From Planctomycetales bacterium (lineage in GTDB: Bacteria > Planctomycetota > Phycisphaerae > SM23-33), in the NCBI GenBank assembly GCA_030631085.1, contig DAOVLV010000017.1:1-12150 (forward strand): a stretch of DNA of 12,150 bases, written 5' to 3'. Below, piece after piece: positions 6,373 through 12,146 of the stretch. The number at the start of each line of letters is the position of its first letter. Within the stretch, counting starts at the first letter, position 1. The notes below the pieces were generated by a model that worked only from the letters and a program-made list of their open reading frames with translations, had not been told where the DNA came from and made no database searches. A program made the position numbers and the translations under genes.

Positions 6373-6593
6373 TGCCGAAACTGCCCGTAATATCGGGAAA
6401 GCAGACCGTAAAACGTTTCGAGCGTGCGGGTTGGCGAGTGGCTCGTCAGCGAGGCAGCCACATCGTTATGCTCAAGCCCGGACACATCGCAAGCCTTTCG
6501 GTTCCGCAGCACAAAGAACTCGCCCCCGGCACACTGCGTTCACTCATCCGGTCTTCTGGAATGACAGTTGAAGAATTCACCCGGCTTCGCTAA
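6372..6593 (+). CDS. hicA: HicA-type mRNA interferase toxin
   Basis: A 73-residue HicA toxin, which cleaves mRNA and tmRNA to stop translation. It has the dsRNA-binding-like fold: KLPVISGKQTVKRFERAGWRVARQRGSHIVM, with the catalytic His30 in GSH, then SVPQHKELAPGTLRSLIRSSGMTVEEF. All of the usual landmarks are present, so it is probably active. I start at ATG 6372, in the TGATG overlap with hicB; a TTG one codon earlier is possible. The gene ends 7 nt from the end of a decayed hepT remnant on the other strand, so the cassette abuts the ruins of another toxin-antitoxin pair. Confidence 0.9.
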   Translation: MPKLPVISGKQTVKRFERAGWRVARQRGSHIVMLKPGHIASLSVPQHKELAPGTLRSLIRSSGMTVEEFTRLR

Positions 6594-6599
6594 CTGATT

Positions 6600-6662
6600 T
6601 TATTCAGAATCAACCCCGCGAATTGCCTGTCGAAGACGAATCCTATCCTCGTCCTGCAACAT
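6600..6662 (-). pseudogene. Remnant of a HepT (HEPN toxin) gene
   Basis: A 20-codon frame starting at an ATG (6662-6660) inside the end of the mntA-like gene, and stopping at TAA 6602-6600. Its translation, MLQDEDRIRLRQAIRG followed by VDSE, matches how HepT/DUF86 proteins begin (acidic start, then R-x-R-L/M-R-x-x-L/I-x-x-A-I). A full HepT has about 110-120 residues, including the RX4-6H active site, which is missing. The overlap with the nucleotidyltransferase is the standard arrangement of mntA-hepT pairs. I infer a deletion that removed about 80% of the toxin, with hicA now beginning 7 nt beyond. The match rests on recognition of a short N terminus, so confidence is moderate. Confidence 0.55.
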
Positions 6663-6960
6663 ATTGCACCTCGGCAGAGGCTTTCACCTCGTCGCGGAAA
6701 TATCGGCTCAGGAAATTGGGGGTATTGAGATCGACTTTCCGGCCTATGATTTCAGACAGTTCCAATTCCATCCCAAAAAACGCCAGTCCCGGCACATGTC
6801 CGTCCTCGAACTCCACAAGCACGTCCACATCGCTGTCGGGGCCGAAATCGTTTCGGAGAACCGATCCAAAAAACGCAAGCCGACGTATGTGGTTCCTGCG
6901 ACAGAATTCGGATATCTTCTCTTTGTCAATTTCCACTTCGGACGTCATAACGTGCAGCAT
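6643..6960 (-). CDS. MntA-type nucleotidyltransferase (antitoxin of the HEPN/MNT family)
   Basis: A 105-residue minimal nucleotidyltransferase. FFGSVLRNDFGPDSDVDVLVEFE carries the family signature G-S-x9-D-x-D, with the two metal-binding Asp in SDVDV, preceded by EFCRRNHIRRLAFFGS and followed by IGRKVDLNTPNFLSRYFRDEV. In characterised pairs, MntA AMPylates and neutralises the HepT ribonuclease. The motif is intact, so the enzyme may still be active. The start at 6960 has AGGTGG 4 nt upstream; ATG 6948 (four codons later) is an alternative. A TATAAT (6964-6959) overlaps the first start, so a nearly leaderless message from 6948 is conceivable. Its toxin partner survives only as a stub at the 3' end. 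It converges with hicBA. Confidence 0.85.
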   Translation of the reverse strand: MLHVMTSEVEIDKEKISEFCRRNHIRRLAFFGSVLRNDFGPDSDVDVLVEFEDGHVPGLAFFGMELELSEIIGRKVDLNTPNFLSRYFRDEVKASAEVQYVAGRG

Positions 6961-7033
6961 TATACCACCTGCTGTACAATCTTGAAAGCCCCACTTCATC
7001 AGGCTGTTAAAGGCGCACTCCCGCCGGGTCGAT

Positions 7034-7047
7034 GTAACTATTGTTAC
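7034..7047. promoter_or_regulatory. Small palindrome before the phosphatase gene
   Basis: GTAAC (7034-7038), TATT, GTTAC (7043-7047): a perfect 5-bp inverted repeat with a 4-nt centre, 17 nt before the phosphatase ATG and beyond the divergent mntA start. It could be an operator or a chance palindrome; no convincing -10/-35 pair was found beside it. Confidence 0.25.
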
Positions 7048-7064
7048 CGGCAGGGTGTGCGCGA

Positions 7065-8309
7065 ATGGTTCTATTGGCGGAAAAACACAAATTACTCTGG
7101 TTCGGTCCCGGCGATATGCCCGAAAATGTCTCCTCGGCAATCGACGGGAAATGGGACGTAATCGCCTGCGATTCGCCCCACCCACACCCGCAGCAATTCG
7201 ACGACACCGAAATCGTCCTGATAGCACCACCGGCTGATGAACCACTCGACGCGAAACAACTGTCGGAACTCCTGGACCGGATTGATCGCACAGGAGCGGT
7301 GGCTGTCGTGCTCCTGCCGGCGGTTACGGGTTTGGAAAACTGCCTTTCCAACCGCAAGGGACAGTTCATTATCGCCGACCCGGACGCTCCGCCGGGCGAA
7401 CTTTCCGCACGAATCGAATCGGCCGCCGCCCTCCAGCCGGTAATTTCCCACCTCCGTTCAGACGTGGCGGCAGTGAGGTCTCTCGGCGTCGGCGCTGCCG
7501 GAAACTTTGAACAGTTAGACGAAGAGATGCGTCTGGCGGCGAGACTTCAGCGGAATTTCATGCCCAATCCGCTTCCGGAAGTCGGACCCGTGCGTTTCGC
7601 AGCCTTGTTCCGCCCCGCCAGTTGGGTCAGTGGCGACATATACGACGTTTTCCGCCTGGACGAAACCCATGTCGGATTCTACGTCGCCGACGTCGTCGGA
7701 CATGGTATGCCGGCGGCGCTTCTGACAATGTTCATCAAAAAAGCCCTGCAAACCAAACGGATCGACGGTACCCGATACGAAATCATCCCGCCGGGCAAAG
7801 CCCTGACCGGTCTGAACAGCGACATCTGCGAACAGAACCTCAGTTCATGCCAGTTCTGCACGGCTGTCTATGGAATCATCGATACCGAAAACCTCCTTTT
7901 GCAATACGCCCGTGGCGGTCATCCCAACCCGCTGCTGTTCGACACCGGCGGCAACGTCGAACAACTCGATTCCGTCGGAGCACTACTGGGCGTTTTCCCC
8001 GAAGAAACCTTCGAGCAGCAGGAAATCCGCCTCCATCCGGGACATCGGCTGATCGTCTTCTCTGACGGCGCTGAAGAAATGCTTGCTTCCGATTCGCCGC
8101 CGAAGGTCCTGAGCGAAGTCGAAGCCGAACCGAGCGTATCGACCCGGCTTGGGACGGCGAACGGCCGCCTGGCGAATGCCCTTCAAGACCTCCGCAGCCT
8201 CCCTGCCGAACAGATGCTTTTCCGACTTACCGGACTAATTGACGCACACCGCCAGGCCGGTCGGCGAGACGACGACGTTACCGTACTGACGATGGACATC
8301 GCGGGGTAA
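7065..8309 (+). CDS. PP2C/SpoIIE-type serine phosphatase with degenerate receiver-like N terminus
   Basis: A 414-residue RsbU-like regulatory phosphatase, cytoplasmic, of the type that dephosphorylates an anti-sigma-factor antagonist or another phosphoprotein. Residues 1-130 look like a receiver fold (LLWFG, DVIAC, IVLIAPPADEP, AVAVVLLPAV, GQFIIADPDAP) but have no Asp at the expected phospho-acceptor strand (LIAPP). A short coiled segment follows, LDEEMRLAARLQRNFMPNPLP, the usual opening of this phosphatase family. Catalytic motifs: SGDIYD (D191), VADVVGHGMPAAL (D209), YARGGHPNP, VFSDGAEE (D334), RRDDDVTVL (402-404). The metal ligands are all present, so it should be active. Between the SDG motif and the C-terminal helix lies VLSEVEAEP, which reads like a dispersed repeat insertion. 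I use ATG 7065, with AGGG about 9 nt upstream; TTG 7041 would add 8 residues. Confidence 0.87.
   Translation: MVLLAEKHKLLWFGPGDMPENVSSAIDGKWDVIACDSPHPHPQQFDDTEIVLIAPPADEPLDAKQLSELLDRIDRTGAVAVVLLPAVTGLENCLSNRKGQFIIADPDAPPGELSARIESAAALQPVISHLRSDVAAVRSLGVGAAGNFEQLDEEMRLAARLQRNFMPNPLPEVGPVRFAALFRPASWVSGDIYDVFRLDETHVGFYVADVVGHGMPAALLTMFIKKALQTKRIDGTRYEIIPPGKALTGLNSDICEQNLSSCQFCTAVYGIIDTENLLLQYARGGHPNPLLFDTGGNVEQLDSVGALLGVFPEETFEQQEIRLHPGHRLIVFSDGAEEMLASDSPPKVLSEVEAEPSVSTRLGTANGRLANALQDLRSLPAEQMLFRLTGLIDAHRQAGRRDDDVTVLTMDIAG
8106..8124. repeat. Probable copy of a dispersed repeat inside the phosphatase gene
   Basis: GTCCTGAGCGAAGTCGAAG, encoding VLSEVE in the plus frame. I recognise this string as one copied many times in environmental bacterial genomes, where it often lands in frame inside genes and yields VLSEVEG-like peptides. 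Here it falls in the poorly conserved loop between the SDG and DDD motifs. The recognition is from memory; a within-genome count is needed. Confidence 0.5.
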
Positions 8310-8312
8310 AAA

Positions 8313-8467
8313 GGCATTTGGCATCGGGCATTTGGCATTGGTGGCCGAGGAATAGTTTTACGACCTGCCTTTATAATCCTGGGATTTTCTTGAATCGGGA
8401 AATTAAAACAGAGACTTTCCTTCGCAAACCCAGTGCCACCAATGCCGAATACCGAATGCCAAATACC
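8313..8467. repeat. Inverted repeat whose arms are heptamer tandems
   Basis: Left arm 8313-8345 and the reverse complement of the right arm 8435-8467 are each 33 nt and match at 28 positions. Each arm is four heptamers of the GGCATTT/GGCATTG type followed by GTGGC. The centre is 89 nt of unrelated AT-rich sequence. The arrangement is like a small non-autonomous element or two oppositely oriented repeat copies. Confidence 0.75.
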
Positions 8468-8468
8468 A

Positions 8469-8554
8469 CGGTATTCCGGTATTCTCCTGTTGTTTTTTGT
8501 TTTTCACGGTCTTCCGGTCTTCCAGTCTTCCGGTAATCCGGTCTCCCTGTCTTT
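8469..8554. repeat. Degenerate 8-bp tandem repeats
   Basis: Two units of CGGTATTC (8469-8484), a T-rich interruption, then six units related to CGGTCTTC (8507-8554: two exact, the rest with one to three changes). On the minus strand the unit reads GAAGACCG. The array ends 7 nt before the TTGACA of the following promoter. Confidence 0.7.
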
Positions 8555-8561
8555 ATATCGC

Positions 8562-8590
8562 TTGACATACGGCTGCCTTTGGGCGACATT
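8562..8590 (+). promoter_or_regulatory. Possible promoter of the DUF6677-like gene
   Basis: A perfect TTGACA (8562-8567) with, at 17-nt spacing, only GACATT (8585-8590; 3 of 6). The -10 is weak, so this may need an activator or another sigma factor. An AGG about 9 nt before the ATG is the nearest ribosome site. Confidence 0.3.
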
Positions 8591-8617
8591 GCGTCTTAGT
8601 TAAACAGGTAGAAGCGT

Positions 8618-9172
8618 ATGCCGAATCGTCGTCAAAATCACTTTGCGCCTTTTATCGCCGGGATACTGGCATGGTTGATCCCCGGCGCGGGGCACGTTTA
8701 TCTCAAGCGGACGCTTCGCGGAATCCTTATCTGCATTTGCATCAACGGACTGTTCTGGACGGGGGTCGCTTTTGGCGGGATATTCACCGTCGAACCTCTG
8801 CGTGAGCGTTGGTGGTTCGCCGCCCAGATGTGTACAGGCGTTTCGGGCGTATCGGCATGGTATCGCCAGGAACAATACCGTCGGATGATTACCGACGAAT
8901 TCGAAGACGACTGGTTACGGACGCCCACCCCGCCACCGGCAACACGCCAGAACCCACACCTACACGGGAAGTGGTGGCAAACTTACAAACATGCACTGGT
9001 GGATGAAGGGCTGATGCTCAGTTACCCCTCCAGCGTCGTCGCTCGGGCTTACGCGGGCGTCGCCGGAATGTTGAACCTGATGTGTATCTTTGACGCGGTA
9101 ATGCTGGCTGCGACGGGAAGGACCGGCGAACCCGCGCGCAAAAAACGGGAAGAGGAAGAGGAAGAGACATGA
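8618..9172 (+). CDS. DUF6677-like (TM2-like) membrane protein
   Basis: A 184-residue membrane protein resembling the planctomycete family I know as DUF6677; function unknown. Residues 9-50 (APFIAGILAWLIPGAGHVYLKRTLRGILI...) repeat the TM2-type pattern: a helix, a Pro-Gly-Ala-Gly-His turn, a Tyr-x-x-Arg element, then a second helix. A third membrane segment lies around GVSGVSAW, then a soluble loop with a Pro-rich patch (TPTPPPAT). The last conserved block is YPSSVVARAYAGVAGMLNLMCIFDAVMLA (about 137-165). The C terminus is a charged KKREEEEEE tail on one side of the membrane. The stop overlaps the start of the next small gene (ATGA), so the two are coupled and probably partners. Confidence 0.7.
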   Translation: MPNRRQNHFAPFIAGILAWLIPGAGHVYLKRTLRGILICICINGLFWTGVAFGGIFTVEPLRERWWFAAQMCTGVSGVSAWYRQEQYRRMITDEFEDDWLRTPTPPPATRQNPHLHGKWWQTYKHALVDEGLMLSYPSSVVARAYAGVAGMLNLMCIFDAVMLAATGRTGEPARKKREEEEEET

Positions 9173-9378
9173 TATTCAAACACCCCATCCAGATGGGCGC
9201 CGACCACATCTGGTTGGTCCTGCCCTTGTGCATGGTGCTGGCGGTGGTTTATAAAACCGTTCGCGTCAAGCACATCAAGCAACTACCGCTGCAAATCCTG
9301 AGTCTGTGGGCATATATCTTCGTGGGTTTGGTGTCCCTGGCAGTGGCATTCTGGTTATTAGTGGAATACGTCGCATAG
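9169..9378 (+). CDS. Small two-helix membrane protein
   Basis: A 69-residue protein with two hydrophobic helices: about 14-28 (IWLVLPLCMVLAVVYK) and about 43-66 (LQILSLWAYIFVGLVSLAVAF). A basic loop between them (TVRVKHIKQ) should face the cytoplasm. I recognise no named family. Its start lies inside the stop of the DUF6677-like gene, which argues strongly that it is a real gene and that the two products work in the same membrane complex or process. Transcription probably ends close after the stop, where a strong hairpin lies at 9392-9425. Confidence 0.7.
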   Translation: MIFKHPIQMGADHIWLVLPLCMVLAVVYKTVRVKHIKQLPLQILSLWAYIFVGLVSLAVAFWLLVEYVA

Positions 9379-9386
9379 CAGCGTAT

Positions 9387-9425
9387 AAAAAACAAGCGGC
9401 CCAAGTATTTCCCCGGGCCGCTTGT
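9387..9425 (-). terminator. Intrinsic terminator of the PEP-CTERM gene
   Basis: A perfect 11-bp stem (ACAAGCGGCCC 9392-9402 and GGGCCGCTTGT 9415-9425) with a 12-nt loop. Read on the minus strand the stem is followed by six T (9392-9387), the classical layout, 26 nt after the stop of the minus-strand gene. The plus strand lacks a T run, but the stem may still slow transcription arriving from the small membrane-protein gene. Confidence 0.85.
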
Positions 9426-9450
9426 CGCACTTAATTGGTCTCTCTCCGCT

Positions 9451-10938
9451 TTATCGTATCGCCACTCTTCGGCGTCTGATCAATAGCCCAATCGCCCCTG
9501 TTACCAGCAGCGTCAGGCAGGCAGGTTCGGGAATGGGAATCGTAACCTGTGCGATGTAGATGCGGTTTTCCTTGAAATAAATCTCATCACCCGACACGTT
9601 TGGGTCGGGATCCCAGAATACTTGCCCGTGCGCAACGGTCTGCGTCATGTCAACCCCGAAGATAATGGGCGTTGGGTTGACCTGGTCGCCGGTGCTGCTG
9701 CCCCACGTGGTGCTATCGGAATTACCGAAGTCCCAGATTACGATCTGTTCGATATTCCCGCAGGTGTTGGGGTCGCCGCTCATGAGCGTCTCCTGCGAGA
9801 TGTCAATGCGGATTACCTGCTGGTCGCCCCAGTTGTTCTGCTGGAAATCGTAGTTGGTCTCGCCGGCCAGGCCCGCGATGACTCCGCCGTCGGAGGCTCC
9901 GTCGTGATAGAAAGAGTTGTCCAGGAAGGCATCGGCATAGATGTAGTCCTGTCCGTTATGATCGTCCTCATTCGCCTTGATCTCGCTGGGTCGGCGATTC
10001 GCCCATATTACGTCGCTGGTACCCAGGCCGAGTGAGTCGCCTTCCCTGATCTCCATTGAGTTGATGATATCGGCAAGGTCGGCGGCGGTATAACCGTTGG
10101 CTAGCATCCGCGTCGCGTTTTCTACCCATGAATAGGTCCCAGTGGCCTCATCAAACACAGGAGGATGGTACCTGAAGTCAGCCGGGGGAGCTCCTACGCC
10201 GTCTATCGCCTTGGGGCTGATGTCGTTACTGACGGAGACCTGGGGATTGGAGAAACTTTTCCCAAACACATTCCCATAGACCGTACCGCCCCCGTCGATG
10301 CTTCCGTCGGCGGCTGTGGTCAGCCCCCTGCCGCTATGGATGAAGATGTCCATATTAACAAAACCCGCGTAGGTCTGCGGGTTGGTGGGGCTGTCTTCCT
10401 GTGAGTGCGATGTCCAACCAATCGCCCATCCGTTGCGGGTTTCATGCCGCTGCTCGACAATTGCCTGGGCCGTCAGGTCTGCCGAGTAAGAATATCCGCC
10501 CTTCCAGTCGTTGTTATCGAATTGGCTGTAGGTCATGTAGAACTGGATGGTGTTTTTGTTTTTGTCCATAGGCGTCTGCCCCAGCCAATAATCTTCTTTA
10601 CCGGCTTCATGCGAAGCATAGTTGATGGGGCTGGAGTTGATGTCGTCGCCTGGGGCGTAGGTGAAGCCGCCGCCGTCGGGGCTCATGTTGTGCTGCGAGT
10701 GGCTCGACGCCGGTGTCCACCAGTTCTTGAAGGTAGCGATTTCCGTGTCGCCGGGGTTAAGAACTCCGTCAAGCCGATCGTCGTTGTAGATATGCCAGGT
10801 CTTGACGTAATCGGTCCTCAGGTCCCTGAACCATCCTTCGGGGTTCGGTTCAGTCGGCGCTGCGCCGACTCCCAGAGGCATTACCAGAACAACCGCGACG
10901 AGCGGGATAAAAACTTTTCCGAGCAATGAGCATTTCAT
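9451..10938 (-). CDS. PEP-CTERM exported protein
   Basis: A 495-residue secreted protein. An AGGAGG lies 8 nt before the ATG. Residues 1-26 are a signal peptide (KCSLLGKVFIPLVAVVLVM, ending near VGA). The C terminus is a textbook PEP-CTERM sorting tail: P470-E471-P472, a hydrophobic helix (CLTLLVTGAIGLLI), and four Arg (488-491). In known systems the tail is cut by an exosortase after transit and the protein goes to the surface or matrix. The body is rich in Asn, Asp, Gly, Trp and Tyr (YNDDRLDGVLNPGDTEI, DDHNGQDYIYAD), typical of beta-rich surface proteins. I recognise no catalytic domain. It has a monocistronic look: a strong promoter and its own terminator. Confidence 0.85.
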   Translation of the reverse strand: MKCSLLGKVFIPLVAVVLVMPLGVGAAPTEPNPEGWFRDLRTDYVKTWHIYNDDRLDGVLNPGDTEIATFKNWWTPASSHSQHNMSPDGGGFTYAPGDDINSSPINYASHEAGKEDYWLGQTPMDKNKNTIQFYMTYSQFDNNDWKGGYSYSADLTAQAIVEQRHETRNGWAIGWTSHSQEDSPTNPQTYAGFVNMDIFIHSGRGLTTAADGSIDGGGTVYGNVFGKSFSNPQVSVSNDISPKAIDGVGAPPADFRYHPPVFDEATGTYSWVENATRMLANGYTAADLADIINSMEIREGDSLGLGTSDVIWANRRPSEIKANEDDHNGQDYIYADAFLDNSFYHDGASDGGVIAGLAGETNYDFQQNNWGDQQVIRIDISQETLMSGDPNTCGNIEQIVIWDFGNSDSTTWGSSTGDQVNPTPIIFGVDMTQTVAHGQVFWDPDPNVSGDEIYFKENRIYIAQVTIPIPEPACLTLLVTGAIGLLIRRRRVAIR

Positions 10939-11146
10939 AACTTTCTCCTCCTATACAGGGCGAAGTCATTAACATGAGCATGATTAACGATCCGTCACGA
11001 GCCACACACTTACCATCCATGACAAACCGCATCAAGCATAAACGAGATGCTTATGAGCGAGCAAAAACGAGCAACAGCCCCCCCTCGCCAGCAAGCGTTG
11101 CAAATACCGGCAACAGGGAACTACCTCAAACTTCTCTACTCTACAG

Positions 11147-11175
11147 ATTATACGCTATATCCCATTTTCTGTCAA
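11147..11175 (-). promoter_or_regulatory. Perfect-consensus sigma70 promoter of the PEP-CTERM gene
   Basis: On the minus strand TTGACA (11175-11170), exactly 17 nt, then TATAAT (11152-11147): all 12 positions and the spacing match the consensus. Transcription would start near 11140. A second TTGACA (11210-11205) lies 29 nt upstream, without a good -10. A hairpin-forming inverted repeat (11241-11261) further upstream could bind a regulator. Confidence 0.85.
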
Positions 11176-11240
11176 TAGGGAAAAGGTATAAAATCGGCTT
11201 TTTTTGTCAAATCAGCCTTCAACTGTGTGCGTAGTATCGG

Positions 11241-11261
11241 CATAAATTCGCAAAATTTATG
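11241..11261. promoter_or_regulatory. 8-bp inverted repeat upstream of the PEP-CTERM promoter
   Basis: CATAAATT (11241-11248), CGCAA, AATTTATG (11254-11261): perfect 8-bp arms. AT-rich arms, no T run and a position some 65 nt upstream of the -35 suit a protein binding site better than a terminator for purQ, but either is possible. Confidence 0.35.
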
Positions 11262-11360
11262 ACTTTTCCCACCAACCACGCATACGCGAAACCGGAAAAT
11301 CGGCAATCGAGCGGCGTGTTACCGGTAGCTACCCCATCAACAAGGAGTTAGCAACGTGGT

Positions 11361-12113
11361 TTATTTCAGATGTTTTGCAGCGTTCAGGAAGACTGCCAAT
11401 CCGTCGGCACGATCCGTCTTTTTGCGCGTCCATGCGGGGTGATGGGTGGGATCCACGAATCGCTCAGGGTGCGGCATCAGACCAAAGACTCTGCCGGTCG
11501 GGTCGCAGATACCGGCTATATCGTCGGTGCTTCCGTTAGGGTTATCGCCGTCGTAGCGAACAGCCACCTGGTCGCCGTCGCGGATTCGGTCAAGAACGGC
11601 ATCGCCGGTCGTAACGAATTTGCCCTCGCCGTGAGCGATCGGAAGCGTCAACGTCTCGCCACCGGTCAAAAAGACACATTTGTCGCTGTCGGCCCGAAGG
11701 TTGACCCAGCGGTCCACGAACATGCCGCAGTCGTTCCATGTCAGCGTCGCGTCGCGGTTGGCTTCGCCGGCGCCGGCCCGGCCCCACGGCAGCAGGCCGC
11801 TCTTAAGAAGCACCTGGAAGCCGTTGCAGACACCCAGAACGAGTTTCCCGTCGGCAACGAACTTATTCAGCGCGTCAGCCAGATGATGAATCATCTGATT
11901 GGCCAGTATTTTGCCGGCCGCTACGTCGTCGCCGTAACTGAATCCGCCGGGTATCATCAACAGTTGATACTCATCCAGCAGAGCCGGGCTTTCCATCACG
12001 CGAAAAACATGCACCCTCTGGGCCTCAAACCCGGCCAGTTCCAGCGCGTATTGCGATTCCTTATCACAATTAGTGCCTGCGGCACGTAAGACTATTGCTT
12101 TAGGTGTAGTCAT
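11361..12113 (-). CDS. purQ: Phosphoribosylformylglycinamidine synthase, glutaminase subunit
   Basis: A 250-residue class I glutamine amidotransferase that supplies ammonia to PurL for converting FGAR to FGAM, the fourth step of purine synthesis, in the cytoplasm. The start is typical for the family (KAIVLRAAGTNCDKE). PGGFSYGDDVAAG (55-67) is the PurQ-specific loop, GVCNGFQ carries the nucleophile C96, and LMPHPER completes the triad with H215 and E217. The length is slightly above the 220-230 residues of Bacillus-type PurQ and fits the stand-alone subunit rather than the large fused PurL. GGGAG lies 3 nt before the ATG, a tight but usable ribosome site. No other purine gene is in the window; purL or purS would have to lie elsewhere or beyond the right edge. 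Confidence 0.94.
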   Translation of the reverse strand: MTTPKAIVLRAAGTNCDKESQYALELAGFEAQRVHVFRVMESPALLDEYQLLMIPGGFSYGDDVAAGKILANQMIHHLADALNKFVADGKLVLGVCNGFQVLLKSGLLPWGRAGAGEANRDATLTWNDCGMFVDRWVNLRADSDKCVFLTGGETLTLPIAHGEGKFVTTGDAVLDRIRDGDQVAVRYDGDNPNGSTDDIAGICDPTGRVFGLMPHPERFVDPTHHPAWTRKKTDRADGLAVFLNAAKHLK

Positions 12114-12127
12114 GTTCTCCCTTTTTT

Positions 12128-12146
12128 AACCACAGAGGACACAGAG
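12128..12146. repeat. Copy of a dispersed intergenic repeat (CACAGAG type)
   Basis: AACCACAGAGGACACAGAG, containing the CACAGAG unit twice. I recognise this string as one found in very many intergenic regions of environmental bacteria. It sits directly upstream of the purQ ribosome site, so on the minus strand it lies in the purQ leader. Only the start of it may be in the window. Confidence 0.5.

Larger units (their letters stand above)
8310..8617. other. 308-bp intergenic region filled with repeats
   Basis: This gap separates the phosphatase from the DUF6677-like gene. It holds a 155-bp structure with heptamer-built inverted arms (8313-8467), then an octamer array (8469-8554), then the candidate promoter of the next gene (8562-8590). 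Short reading frames through it on both strands follow the repeat period (peptides such as NAEYRMPNT or KTGRPDYRKTGRPEDR) and are not genes. The 89 nt between the inverted arms are AT-rich and show no further structure that I can support. Confidence 0.7.
10939..11360 (-). other. 422-bp intergenic region with a leader of about 200 nt
   Basis: No gene is credible here. From right to left on the minus strand: purQ ends at 11361; a hairpin CATAAATT/AATTTATG (11241-11261) without a T run; the consensus promoter at 11147-11175; then about 200 nt of leader before the PEP-CTERM start. The leader contains weak stems (GTTGC/GCAAC at 11097-11114; AAGCAT/ATGCTT at 11034-11052), a run of seven G, and two copies of GTTAAT flanking CATGCTCAT (about 10970-10988). 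I recognise no known riboswitch class. A plus-strand frame of 86 codons at 10974 shows no family and no ribosome site, and is taken as chance. Confidence 0.6.

Noticed and set aside
8313..8554. CRISPR array
   Set aside because: Repeat units are 7-8 bp in direct contact, with no regular spacers and no cas gene nearby.
8318..8589. Short frames on both strands across the repeat region
   Set aside because: Their peptides simply follow the 7- and 8-base repeat periods; such frames are common artefacts in these repeats.
10939..11140. Known riboswitch in the PEP-CTERM leader
   Set aside because: The stems are short (5-6 bp) and I could not match the conserved core of any class I know.
10974..11234. 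Plus-strand frame of 86 codons upstream of the PEP-CTERM gene
   Set aside because: No ribosome site, low-complexity composition, and it runs antisense through the leader and consensus promoter of a real gene.
11241..11261. Hairpin as intrinsic terminator of purQ
   Set aside because: AT-rich stem, no following T run on the minus strand, and 100 nt from the stop; kept only as a possible binding site.
11370..12089. Long open frame on the plus strand (239 codons)
   Set aside because: It lies wholly antisense to purQ, whose product has all catalytic motifs. The frame encodes no recognisable domain and arises from the GC-rich codon pattern of purQ.
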